Assembly: GCA_001695595.3 (NCBI GenBank)
Contig: MBPM02000018.1
Location: 372,001 to 436,000 of the forward strand
DNA: 64,000 nucleotides
Direction: 5' to 3'
Source: Plasmopara viticola
Taxonomy: Eukaryota; Oomycota; Peronosporomycetes; Peronosporales; Peronosporaceae
Shown here: positions 38,403 through 49,900 of the stretch, in pieces
How positions within the stretch are numbered: the stretch's first letter is position 1
Layout of the letters: each line of letters opens with the position of its first letter
Notes under the pieces: model-generated
Seen by the model: only the letters and a program-made list of their open reading frames with translations
The model's database searches: none
Told to the model about the DNA's origin: nothing
Translations under genes and position numbers: made by a program

Positions 38403-39143
38403 CTACTGGTGTGAATTACGAGCAATACTCGTGAGATAAGCAAATACGTAAGGAAAAGGCTTGAGAATGCACATGAAGACTTCTCGCTTAATAAGGGACC
38501 AAGGACAACCATTCGAAAAAACTTCTTTATAACGAGAGCTGGGATATCGCCCAAAGCAGCAGATTTGATTTTCTTCGGAAGCGAAGCCTCGGATTTAAAA
38601 TTGCACCCATCGTTGTGTGATTTGAACAGTTGATCTATTTAGATTGAGGCAAAGAGCATGAGTATATCTTTAACAAATATTCACATCACTGATTTACAGT
38701 TCAGCCCCTATCAAACGCTAGAAGCCAGTGGCTATCTATTATATCAGTTAGTGCAAACACTGTATCTTAGTAAGTACGACTATCGTCTGACATACATTAC
38801 GGGGATTGCTCCCGGAGTAGATGCACAAAGAATTTTCCTCGTTTTAGGAGCTAAACTAGCACGATCGAGAAACATTCTTGTGCTTTTCTTATAATGAAAG
38901 GATCTGCTGTAGTGAGTGCTCCGACTTACGTGATTCGCATAATCCCCCGAACGGCCACTACAAACAAGATCTTGTACTCGACACTACGCGCTCTTGTACA
39001 AATATCGACGGAATGAACTTTGACTCTGAAAGTACGGAGATCGATATGCATACATTGAGATTTGGAAAAAAATCGATCAAAACCTTTATCTCAATGAGGC
39101 GCAAGATTCAGCACTGCCACAAGAACAGTAGTGCTTTATTTAA

Positions 39144-39404
39144 TTAAGGCCTAACTGGTTTTAGGTATGTGTCTGCATCTACTACAAATGCTACCACTTT
39201 GGTGTCAGGAACGACAGGTATTTTTGGATCGTTGTCGATTAAGAGAGTCAATTGTTATCCCCCGCCAGGACTATTCTGAGCGTCGAAACGATATCGGCTA
39301 CCGATCAAATCGAATCGACTCATACTGCTAGCGGCCAGAGTTCTTCCAGCAATTGTAGTACTAGTGCCTGTGCATTGTATATGTTTTAAACGAAGTGCAA
39401 ATTC
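39144..39404 (-). pseudogene. Coding remnant with one nonsense codon
   Basis: 87 codons in one frame with a single TAA at 39,255-39,257. Beta-strand-like, compact sequence such as MSRFDLIGSRYRFDAQNSP and, after the stop, TKVVAFVVDADTYLKP. This is one of the clearest protein-like frames of the block; family unknown. Confidence 0.42.
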
Positions 39405-39435
39405 TCAAGATTACCAGAGGCCATGATTGTGATCC

Positions 39436-39741
39436 CTAAAGCGGCAATAACGAACGAATGCGCATTTCATCAAGTGGTAACATTCTATGCACGGGCGTTC
39501 TCACCACATCTGGTAAAATTACAACTGGAGCCCTTGCTGTGTATATATCATTTGGCAGCAAGAGCTCGATAATCAGTCTAGGCTTCCGACAGAGCTCGGG
39601 TTCAATAGCTACACTATGACTGGGTTTCTCGAGATAAAAGTCTAAAGTAGTGCGTTTCTCGATTCGTCGTACACACGAATGTGTCGAATCCCTGATAGCA
39701 ATATTTTCTTTGTAAGCTCCAAATCGAGATCCACAACGGAT
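39436..39741 (-). pseudogene. 101-codon open frame lacking a start codon
   Basis: Stop-to-stop open frame ending TAG at 39,436-39,438, with sequences such as FYLEKPSHSVAIEPELC and IYTARAPVVILPDVVRTPVH. It follows, with a frame change, a minus frame further upstream (39,642-39,851, with DPCLCAVRSVVDLDLEL), so both were probably one protein. Family unknown. Confidence 0.42.
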
Positions 39742-40263
39742 CTAACGGCACATAAACATGGATCGGCAGCAATAGCTCGACCGACCTTGGTTTGGAGCAG
39801 ACAATGCAAGCCGAGGGGGCGTTTCAAACTGGGAAGTACAACCTCAAGCACTCATCTTTTCGTTAGCAATGCTGTCGGTTCCGCTTTTGGGGCTGATGAA
39901 AGTACAGTCTACATACTACGAACAGACTCCGGGTGACCAAATCGGCACTTTGTCGGATCATTCACTGTGCCACTGCTACTTTTGGGGGCTTTTTTGCCTG
40001 TAACAACATGGCAATGACTTCCGACCAAAGTCTAAAGTAGAAAAGCTTATCCACTTCTTCATCGTATCAAACGACTTTACAATAGCGTTAATGTCAAATT
40101 ACACGAATGAATCGATTAAGAGAATCGATAAGGACAAAAAGTCGGTTTGACTGCTCTACAATTCGCCAGCGCCCATCCGACTGATCTGACCAGTGCTTCT
40201 TATTGTGATGATATTGGGGAAGGAGAGGACTTAACGCTTGAGCCCGCAAATATTATAGCCGAA

Positions 40264-41339
40264 TAGCAATGTGTAATGTGAAGATTATTCAACATCTATT
40301 GGCCAAAGTAGCCGATCTCAGCACCTTAGAAGAATAATTATACGATTGGCTGATTCTAGAAGGCATTTCTAAGGACCTGATATATGACAACGGGTCACTA
40401 TCCGAGTGTAGGATACAAATGGTCTGCTTAATGAGGAGTCGAACTCTGAGGATCAACTTGAGAGCCGACCTAATCATAGTTTCAGGCGACAGTGTCTCTC
40501 TCCCAACGCAAACACCCCGCGGTGAGTCTGCCATACTTAAGATCACTGTAAGCGATGAAAAAAATGCAGCTTATCAATAGCAATGTGTAATGTGAAGATG
40601 CCTGATTCTCGAAGGCATTTCTAAGGACCTGATATATGACAACGGGTCACTATCCGAGTGTAGGATACAAACTGATCTGCTCAATGAGGAGTCGAAATCT
40701 GAGGATCAACTCGAGAGCCGACCTAATCATAGTTTCAGGCGACAGTGTCTCTCTCCCAACGCACACACCCCGCGGTGAGTCTGCCATACTCAAGATCACT
40801 GTAAGCGATGAAAACAATGCAGCTTATCTATAGCAATGTGTAATGTGAAGATGCCTGATTCTCGAAGGCATTTCTAAGGACCTGATATATGATAATGGGT
40901 CACTATCCAAGTGTAGGACACGAACTGATCTGCTCAATGAGGAGTCGAAACCTGAGGATTAACCTTTAGAGAGCCGACCTAATTATTGTTTCAGGCGACT
41001 GTGTCTCCCCTAACGCACACACCCCGCGGTGAGTCTGCCATACTTAAGATCACTGTAAGCGATGAAAACAATGCAGCTTATCAATAGCAATGTGTAATGT
41101 GAAGATGCCTGATTCTCGAAGGCATTTCTAAGGACCTGATATATGACAATGGGTCACTATCCAAGTGTAGGATACAAACTGATCTGCTCAATGAGGAGTC
41201 GAAACCTGAGGATTGAGCCTTTTGAGAGCCGACCTAATCATAGTTTCAGGCGACAGTGTCTCTCCCCTAACGTAAACACCCCGCGGCGAGTCTGCCATAC
41301 TTAAGATCATTGTAAGCGTTGAAAAAAATGCAGCTTATC
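40264..41339 (+). repeat. Tandem repeat, 4 units of about 254 bp
   Basis: Units start with TAGCAATGTGTAATGTGAAG at 40,264, 40,577, 40,831 and 41,085. The first unit carries about 59 extra bases; the others are 254 bp long. Each ends with GCGATGAAAA...ATGCAGCTTATC. A length of 254 is not a multiple of three. Units differ by scattered substitutions and small indels, so the array is not brand new. Confidence 0.9.
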
Positions 41340-41721
41340 GGGGATCAGCTAACAAAACTATAAGGGAAAGTATACCCCGGATAGCAGATGTCTTGACTGC
41401 TTTTTGAGCTGGCAAATCCACAATCGACCATTATCGATCTGAGTCGATGCAATCCTTTTCTGAATAGCTCTATCAAGATCGGATGCCCAAAGTGCTACCC
41501 GGGTGTTCTGAGTTCGCTCGCTGATTACGAGATACTTCATAATTGCTTGAGATCAGCGACATTGAGATCAGCGCTGTACCTTTCTCCCTTCGATCTTGCA
41601 ATGGTGTGCTTGAAAAGGACATCGTGTCCCTGATTATAGTTTCTGAGTGATAATATCGCGGAACTCGTTTTCTAATATGAGATAATTGCTATACATATCA
41701 ACTGCAAGGTACCTCAACTGA

Positions 41722-42245
41722 CTAAAGATATTCAATGTATCGCTGCCTATTCAAGTACTCCTTTGAGTCTATCATTCTCGGCTCCAAACGCTTAAAGTGG
41801 ATCTTCGAGTTTATCATTGAAATAATATAGAGAGGTGTGATAGCAAGGATTTCTTCAAATGTTTTGTTTTTGTCATCAATGATGAGCTTATCAAATTATT
41901 TTGGTCTTTATACTGCTTATAGACGGAGATCTTGATCGAAGCTTGAAGACTATCATTTTCGAAACTTAGGACAGTAATTACGTCGATTGGGCTGGCTGTG
42001 CCAACACTAATGTCGTTGCATTAAGGTCTGGCGAACGAACGTATTTGCTAACGTGTTGTCGATATACGTACGCCGATGGAGTAGCTAAGCCTGACTTTCT
42101 GATCTATTCAATGAAGCGACACCGGCACCTCTCACACCAAATCCCTGTAATCTGGATTAAGCATCCAAATATCGTTATGCTTTAGACTGATGAATAGAAT
42201 TAGTTGCAACAAAATCTAAATGGGTTGCTTTGGAAGCGGAACACG
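41722..42245 (-). pseudogene. Coding remnants in unidentified block
   Basis: From about 42,245 a single frame with five stops in about 100 codons includes KHNDIWMLNPDYRDLV and later SPIDVITVLSFENDSLQASI. A shifted frame at 41,889-41,722 follows with KLIIDDKNKTFEEILAITP and ends at TAG 41,722. They look like successive parts of one decayed protein; family unknown. Confidence 0.38.
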
Positions 42246-42257
42246 CTGCTTCTGGGC

Positions 42258-42419
42258 TTAATCCTTTGACAACCGCTCGCCATATGTTCGAAAAGGAGCT
42301 TCAGCATCATCATGAAATTTCTGTAAGCCTTCTTCATGGTATTTCCCTGCTTTTTGTCGCGTATTATCTTGTGCAGTCTCTTTGATGGCCTTGATAAGCA
42401 CCTCTAGATTTCGAGGATA
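42258..42419 (-). pseudogene. Lys/Glu-rich ORF 3' end, truncated by repeat unit 3
   Basis: An open frame enters from the right, crosses the unit-3 boundary at 42,420 and stops at 42,258. The part left of the boundary (LEVLIKAIKETAQDNTRQ, later AEAPFRTYGERLSKD) is charged and helical; the part to the right is shared with other units' non-coding flank. The original 5' end was therefore lost when unit 3 was joined here. Confidence 0.4.
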
Positions 42420-45400
42420 GCGCGTGACGCAGCCGACCATAGACGCCAAATATGGTCAATGAATGCAACCGTGGCAATCCAATAATAAAATTTAGCGCTA
42501 TTCCACAATATGTCTCTTTGCAGCGTAAAAGAGTACCGTAGCCAAATCCACAGTACTGCTTCGAGGACTCTCGTAAAAGAAGGTGGAGAAGACGTACATT
42601 CTCTTTATTAGCGTTACGACAACCACTGATCTTTTACTACAACCACGTTTATTTACAGTCAGTTTTGCCGGCATAAAACTTGCCGTCCTTCGAGTTCTCA
42701 CAGCCACACTCGCCCGTTTCGGGGTCTTGGATGCATCCGGTACCGACGCCCTTATTCGTACCGTTGCCACTACTCAATAGCACCGAAACATTAGTCTCGC
42801 CATTATAGATAAAATAGAGATCAAGCGACTTACTTCCAAAAGAACGTCCAGCAGTCTTCTTTTTCCTCCATTTCGCTTTTCATCGGCCCGTCACAAGTGT
42901 ACGCATGACACGTGCCGTACGGGTAGCCATGATTGCCGTCGTACTTATGATCCTGAATAAAGATGGCGAAGATCTGCTTATCATGTGTGCGAGTGTTGTG
43001 AGAGCACTCTGCAGCTTGTATTGCTGGGGAACTCGTCGTTGCTTTGCAGTTGACGGTAGTTGGGCACATGCCGAGGGAGTTGGTTCGACAGGGGTCAAGG
43101 CGGGGGCGGCGACGAGCGGAAGAACAAACGAGATGCGCATTTTTACCAAGAAGGTAGCTGCTGCTCAAAGGAAAACTTTGAAAGTGAGGTCTTCCATTTT
43201 GATGACAGTTTTAGCAAAACCACACGTAGCGGCAAAGCTTTTCGACATTAAGACAGCGTCATTGTGCCGTTTCGATATTTGATTGCCGATGTTTGCACCA
43301 GAGATTTGCATCCTACAATGATGTTAGTTCCTAGACTTTTCAGATAACGCCATTTTCTTTACAAAGATAAGCAGCAATTTAACAACCACTCGTCGCACGA
43401 CCTTCCGATCCGGCATCACGAAAAGTATGCGCAAGTAAGGTGTCGATCGCTTACTCTGAATCTGTTTTCTCTTTTAGCAGCTGTCTAAAATCTAGCACGA
43501 TCAGCCCTGAAAATGTACATATGTAGGGTAAATTTAACATTACTTATATACTGACACTTTAACGATTAAAGGTTCTACCGCTATGCCCAAACAGTGCTGT
43601 CAAAATGCCAGGATATCGACATCCAGTAATGACGATCTGAGACTTAAAAATCGTGGAAATGGCTTGCTCGGATCCAGAGACTTTGAGACGGCTACCTTGA
43701 GTGCTCACCAGCTATTATATAAAATGCCAATTCTACGCTTTGCAGCGACCGCTTGACGGTATATTGTGCTACAGAGGAGTACAAATTGGCGAAAGCAGAT
43801 GCTGACGTACGAAAGAGGGTCAAAACGTACTCTAGGAAAAAAAGTTGATTTCGTACAAAGGTGGTCGACGCTTACGCTCGTGGCGTCGAACAACGGCTAC
43901 GTGGAGCGAGGCGCTGAGCTGGGGTGGGTGGCTGATTTAATTTTGTGCTATCGTGATGGAAAGGCCAATTAGTTTTGCTATTTTGACAGATCTTCGGCTG
44001 AAAAAATGCGATTTTCGCATCAAGTAAGGATGTTACTGCGTCCAGTAATTTTTTCTGCGCCATTTTTTAGGTTAAGTTTTCTTAAGATTCCATTTAAGCT
44101 GCCATTTAAAGTTTGAGCCTTTGTGCGTCGAAGTAGGCAAAAGTAGGGTAGCAAATACGAAGAGTGTAATCGCAATTTTTTTCACGGTGAAACACTCAAT
44201 TTAAAAGCCTGAAGATACCGCAAGAATATATCTCGGAAAAGTAGCTGCCACTAGTTTTTCGACCTTCCTCGCGATTGCTAACGGGTCCACTCGCAGCATT
44301 TTATTTTCTAGCGGACAGATCATTCGATGTCATTGGTCTATCTAACAGACAGCAGAAGGTCTATCTGCTGGAAATAAAAATGGTACGATACATGTACGAG
44401 TGACGATTTCGTTTGTGTCGTTTTTCAAAGCAAAAGTATATCGACGGTGATGGTCTCAAAAAGAAGCTGTCATGACTTTCTTGATTTGCAAATACGGTGG
44501 CGTTCAAGCGCTTCGTCGGCAAAATAATGGCCATTACATAGGACGTTACTGTTTCTGTATTTCGCGCGTTGTTAGCGTTGACAAGCTCGTGCTAAGATTT
44601 TAAGACTATTTATTTGCTACTTGCAAAACTTGGGCCAATACAATTAATAAGCTCGTGCAGAAAATACAACAGATTCACAGTCTTGGTAGCAGCAGTCTGG
44701 CTCGTATCTTGCACTCAGCAAATATCATCGGAAGTAAATGACAACACCAGCTTCGGACAACAAACTTTGGTCTCGCGTCAACTAAAAGCTACCATACTGA
44801 GCAATGAAAGCCTTACAGTCGCTGCAACTGACGGCTTACATCCGAGACAAAACTTCTGATCTTCAATGAGAAGGTCAGCAAAAAACATTCAGTGTTGCAT
44901 GTCGGCAATCACATAAAGACTCGTTAAGGGCACTTTAATAGATAATATAGAGTAGAGCTTTTGTGGATAAAAGCTGACTTTACGCAAACACGCTGCTCTG
45001 CTAGTAAGTCTAAATATTAAGTCATAGCGATTTCGGATTACCGACCACTTCGGCTCTATTAGTATCTGATAACTTTTGCCGCGTGCTGAATGGAAATCAA
45101 TAGCATATTGCAATTTTTCCTTGGCGCTGCAGTACTAAAGTAATCACAACTTTGGGTGACGGCCCGCGTAACTTGAAAAAGATCAAGTACATGCTGCGAT
45201 TCACAGCATCTACTAAATTATGCGCTCTTAAACGTGCTGCGAAGCAAAAGGTCAATCTACTTTTTGGGTTTAAAAGATGGAAACCAACTTCTTTCCAACA
45301 TTTTTGACGGAGCAGTGTCGAAGTGCTTAATTTATTTTTGACTGTAAGTTCTGGTTAACAGGCGTTCAACATGCGGCAATTGACGATAAGCAATCCACTG

Positions 45401-46733
45401 GCCACGCACGTACCCGTACTGACGAACGAAGTCTATTGTGGGAGTATGCTCTTGTGTCAAACACTATTTTGGCAAACTACTCTGTTGTACGCAGGCGCTG
45501 ACGACTCCAAGTAGCAGCACGTGAAACATTACGCCGGCAGTTATTTTTCACAAATGCACTTTAATCCGAAAACCTCTGATTTCCGCTTTTAGGCAAGGTC
45601 TTTCGAAAAGGAACAAAATTTGGCAACCATGACCGCAGCAAACGGCACCTAAAGTTGAAAAAGACTTTGTGCCGCGTCAAGGACTACGCTGGTCAGTCCT
45701 TCAAGCAGCTAAACCAGCACGCGAAGTAGCTCGGTCCGTTGATCCATCCAATACTTGGCAAGCAGGTTGGTTTCTTATTCGATGAAAGTCGATTCACTCA
45801 ATTTCGATCGGGTGCAGCGTAATCGGACCACGAATCTTGGGCTGCGCGGAGTGGCCATGGTGGAAGAGTGATAGATGGGCACGGTGATTACGTGCCGGAT
45901 GGCATAACGCGCCGGGTCTCCAACGTGGGGTATGTGCCTCGAGATGATGTTCGGCAGCTGACCGAAACTCAACAATAAATTTTCAATGGAAAACCTTTTG
46001 CATCGAGGTTCGTGATGAAAATAGACATTTTCACTGGTCCACATTTCAAGTAAGATGCTTTCGATCACAAGATTCGGCGCGAGTACTTCTGCAATTGGGA
46101 TGGCTCATCAATTCAAAGAACAAAATCATGTGCAAATACAACGAGGAAATCGTCTTGTTCGACGCGTTGGCAATAGCGCTATGGAGAGATCTTGATAGTG
46201 CTACCGTTCTTCCTGCTTCATCCTTTCTTGCAAAGTTTGGGTGATGTGTTGGACCAGAAATTCGAATTTCCGTAGGAAGGAAAAGTTGATTTCGTTTGCC
46301 CAGAGCTCGGATACATGAAACGGTTCACCAGACGCGGTGCGTTTGTTGCTTATGCTAAACGGCACCGTGCTGAAAGTGGTTGAGGTCGACGTAGAAAAAT
46401 TGTGCAAACCATTGATCTAAGCAAAGCTATTCACGTTCGCAGACGCAACGCTTTTTAGTATCTTGGATGTCATAAGAATAAAAAATAATAGAACATCATG
46501 CCGACAATTTCACATTCATTGCTCTCTCTTTTTTTTCTCAAACAAGTTGAGGGGGTATGTATTTAACACACCCCACAGAAAACAGGTCGATTTCAAATTG
46601 TGAAAATACCATTAAAGATGTATATGCTTCTGGTTTAGGCTATTGTCGATGATAAAATATCAGCCCAGTTAAATGTTGGAGCAAAGATAAAAATAAATTT
46701 GCACTCAAAGTCCTCACTGGTGATAATGCATAT
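42420..46733 (+). repeat. Repeat unit 3 up to the copia insertion
   Basis: Similarity to units 2, 4 and 5 starts abruptly at GCGCGTGACGC (42,420), about 230 bp before the SCR3 stop codon, so this unit lacks most of the 3'-side flank found in the others. It then runs parallel to 26,423-30,759 of unit 2. From about 43,359 rightwards the match to unit 2 is nearly perfect; the SCR-containing left part is distinctly less similar. Confidence 0.85.
42649..43140 (-). pseudogene. SCR3: cysteine-rich secreted protein copy broken by a 16-bp deletion
   Basis: Exon 2 (42,649-42,769) and the 64-bp intron (42,770-42,833) are intact and the splice sites are the family's. Exon 1 (42,834-43,140) is 307 bp instead of 323 bp. 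The missing 16 bp lie at about 43,099-43,100, at the junction between signal peptide and mature domain, and shift the frame, so the ATG-initiated signal peptide reads into a wrong frame. The mature-domain frame itself is free of stops and keeps its cysteines but has no signal peptide of its own. An open extension from a TTG start exists and is not credible. The break looks recent because nothing else is damaged. Confidence 0.8.
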
Positions 46734-46879
46734 TGTTAACATTACACCGCTGAATGCATGTTGAACAGGTGGATGGCTTCACAGTAATTACAAGTACGTC
46801 ACAATTAGTAATTACATATGGTAGCCGTTCATTGGTCAGGATAAATATATTCACTTCGGTTTTTACTTCCTTCTCAACA
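46734..46879 (+). repeat. 5' LTR, copia copy 2
   Basis: 146 bp, identical to the 5' LTR of copy 1. Confidence 0.93.
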
Positions 46880-46921
46880 GATTAACAGCCGCAACAAGCT
46901 CAAGCAACGTTCTCGCCCAAT

Positions 46922-49900
46922 ATGAACAAGCGCACCGAAGTCCTCCTAGGAAGTGGTAAATATTACCACTGGGAGTTTAACATGAGGATGACCCTGGCGC
47001 GGAAGGGTCTCCTGGGACACATCATGGCCGTCAAGGAAGAGAAGGACGTCACGGAGGCGTGGCTGGTTAATGATGCCAAGGCGCTAGGCATCATTGCTCA
47101 AGGCGTTGAGATCCAGCACCAGACCAAGATTCGGTCGGCTACGCGTGCTATGGAGGCGTGGGGAACCCTCCGCGATTTCTACAATCGCTCGACTCTTCAC
47201 AATCGTGTTGTGATGACTCGTCGTCTACATGAGTTCAAGATGGAAAGTGGAACAAGCATGGCAGAGCATCTGGACTCTTTTGACGAGCTAGTAGTGGGAC
47301 TACAGGCTACGGGAGAGCAAATTGATGAGTCACGCCAGCTGGTGGTACTTCTCAGCAGTCTACCTTTGGAGTACGACTTGATTTCGTCGATTGTGGAAAA
47401 TGCAAGGGACATTTCGTTGATAGAAGTCAAGGAGAAGCTGCTCAAAGAGTCGGAGAAGCTGCAGAGGAAAGAAGCTACAGAGAAAGCGTTTCGCGTAAAT
47501 GGAAATGGAAATGCTAGAAGAATTAAAGGTGGACGGGACAATGGACGAAAGGGTGGTCCTCCACGCAATAACGGCGGATTCAAGGGCAAGTGCTTCAACT
47601 GTGACCAGTTTGGACACACGAAGCGGAACTGCCCGGCCGGTAAAAGATTCAACAGCGACGACACGGTGTTTGCTGTTGGTAAAGGGAAGTCATCAGGATG
47701 GCTGATTGATAGTGGAGCAACTTCCCACATGACCCCACACAGGAAGGACTTGTTTGATTACAAGGGCCTAGAAGCTAGCATCGAACTTACGATTGCAGAC
47801 GGGAAGAAGCTGCTTGTCAAAGGAGTCGGCACGGTAAAATTGACTGGTTTGAACGGAATGAGGATTCGCATGGTTGAAGTTCTGCACATTCCCGGACTCG
47901 ACAGAAGGTTGCTGTCAGTTGGCAAGCTGGCAGAGCGTGGCATGAGTGTGGAATTTTCGCGTTCGTCATGTGTCATTTGGAACAAGAAGCAAGCAATTGC
48001 GTCGGGCACAAAAGCTGGAAAGTTGTATTTTCTTGACTGTGAGCAAGAAGAAGCATGTCTCTTTGAATATACTGGGGCTGACAATCAGTGGGAGCTTTGG
48101 CATGCACGCATGGGGCACCCCAGCAAGGATGCGCTGATCAGAATACAGCGATTAACTAATGGTATCCCATTTATCAAGCAAAGTGTGGAAATATTGTGTG
48201 CCGGGTGTTTGAAGGGCAAGCAGACGATCACGGTGTTTCCGTCTCGTTCAATGACAAAGACGACACGTGTGTTGGAGCATGTTCACACAGATGTCATGGG
48301 GCCAATGCGAACTATCTCGAAGGGTGGTGCCAAATACATTCTCACGTTTGTGGGTGACTTTTCACGATATGTTGCAATTTTTCTGATCAAGAGCAAGAGT
48401 GAAGTTGCTGGCAAGTTCAAGGAGTTTCTGACAGTATACGAAAGCCAGTGGGGTGAAGGACTAAGATGTTTGCGATCCGACAACGGAAACGACTTCGTAA
48501 ACAAGAAAATGGCAGGAATATGTCAAGAGAACGGCATTGTACACCAGCGCTCCGTCCCATACAGCCCGCAGCAGAACAGAGTAGCGGAGCGTATGAACAG
48601 GACAATTATGGAGAAAGCCCGCAGCATGTTACACTACAAGAGCGTATCGACGGAATGGTGGGCGGAAGCGGTAAATACAGCGGTTTATTTAATTAATCGC
48701 TCCAGCAATACGGTCCATCCTGACACCACGCCGTATGAGCTTGTTTTCAAAATGAAGCCTCGAATGGATCACCTACGCGTATTTGGTTCGCAAGGCTACG
48801 CTCATATTGACGATGTGAAACGGACCAAACTGGAACCCAAGAGTTTCAAGTGTATGTTTCTTGGCTATGCAGAGAATGTCAAGGGATATCGCGTGTTTGA
48901 CTTGGAGAATGCCAAGATTAAAGTGACCCGCTCTGTAACGTTGGATGAGCGTGAGGTGGGCGGCATCCACGACACGCAAGAGCTTAAGCCGAAAACAATT
49001 GTTCAAGTAGTTAAGGATGGTGATGAAGTCAATGTTCAGCATCAAGTGGATCGACAGTCAGTTCCGGACGATCCCATGGGAGCTGTCGAAGAGACAGTCG
49101 AGGATGTCGATATGGAGGATGTAAATCGTACGCCAAGCGCCGTTGTACAGCGGCTAATGCCTTCTGAGAGCCCTGTACGAAACGGGCTTGAGCTAACGGA
49201 GTATCATCAACCTTCCCAAGTGCAAGTGTTTCGGCCTGAATTGGAGCGAACACGAATAAGACGTGAGCCAGTGCTAATGCTAAGAAACGGTTCCGATGGT
49301 GGAGAGTCAACAGAAGGAAGTGAGGGCCCACCGACTCCAAAGCGTGCTAGGATTGACGAAGATGGACTAATTGCGGAAGCCTTTCTTGCCTACGCTGTGA
49401 ATATTGACGATGATATGGACTCACCGACTACTTATACTCAAGCAATGGCAAGCGACGATGCAATGAAATGGCGTGAAGCAATGGATGCTGAGCTTCGCTC
49501 TCACGAAGAGAATAAAACGTGGACATTGCAGCCACGAGGGGGGATTAGACGCACAATTGGATCACGATGGATATTTGCCAAAAAGCGTGATCAGAATGGC
49601 GCTATCGTGCGATACAAGGCACGACTAGTCGCGAAAGGTTTCAAGCAGAAGTATGGCGTTGACTTTTTTGAGACATATTCCCCGGTTGCCAACATGAATT
49701 CGATCCGAATAATTCTCGCGGTATGTGTTGAATGTGGCTATCAAATGGAACAGCTGGACGTCGACACGGCTTTACTTAATAGCGTGTTGACGGACAACGT
49801 TTTTATGGAAGTTCCGCTTGGTGTCGACAATGCTCAAGGAAACATATGTCAACTAAACAAGGCTATTTACGGACTTAAGCAAGCAGCGAGTGCCTGGAAC

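Larger units (their letters stand above)
35201..42419 (-). other. Unidentified block of decayed minus-strand coding frames with two tandem-repeat arrays
   Basis: No plain intact gene is present, but the minus strand carries many adjoining protein-like frames broken by occasional stops and 1-nt shifts; the best are listed separately. Some overlap by a few bases, as at 35,460-35,479. Composition is AT-rich, and the block is bounded on the left by the copia 3' LTR/TSD and on the right by the abrupt start of repeat unit 3 at 42,420. I recognise no hallmark (no polymerase, helicase, transposase or capsid motif I can name). A fossil DNA-virus-like or other mobile element is conceivable; old host pseudogenes are the alternative. 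Confidence 0.45.

Noticed and set aside
38658..38894. 78-codon plus frame in the unidentified block, suggesting divergent transcription
   Set aside because: The frame is protein-like, but most evidence in the block is on the minus strand and it could be a chance opening; kept only as an uncertainty.
40264..41339. Could the repeat array be a CRISPR?
   Set aside because: Units of about 254 bp are contiguous and homologous along their whole length, without unique spacers, and the genome is eukaryotic.
41960..42245. Alternative genetic code to explain the many in-frame stops in the block
   Set aside because: TAA, TAG and TGA all occur and frame changes are also present, which fits decay rather than recoding.
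42830..43168. Alternative 112-codon SCR3 product starting upstream at TTG
   Set aside because: Non-ATG start and no signal peptide; it only reflects the frame shift caused by the 16-bp deletion.
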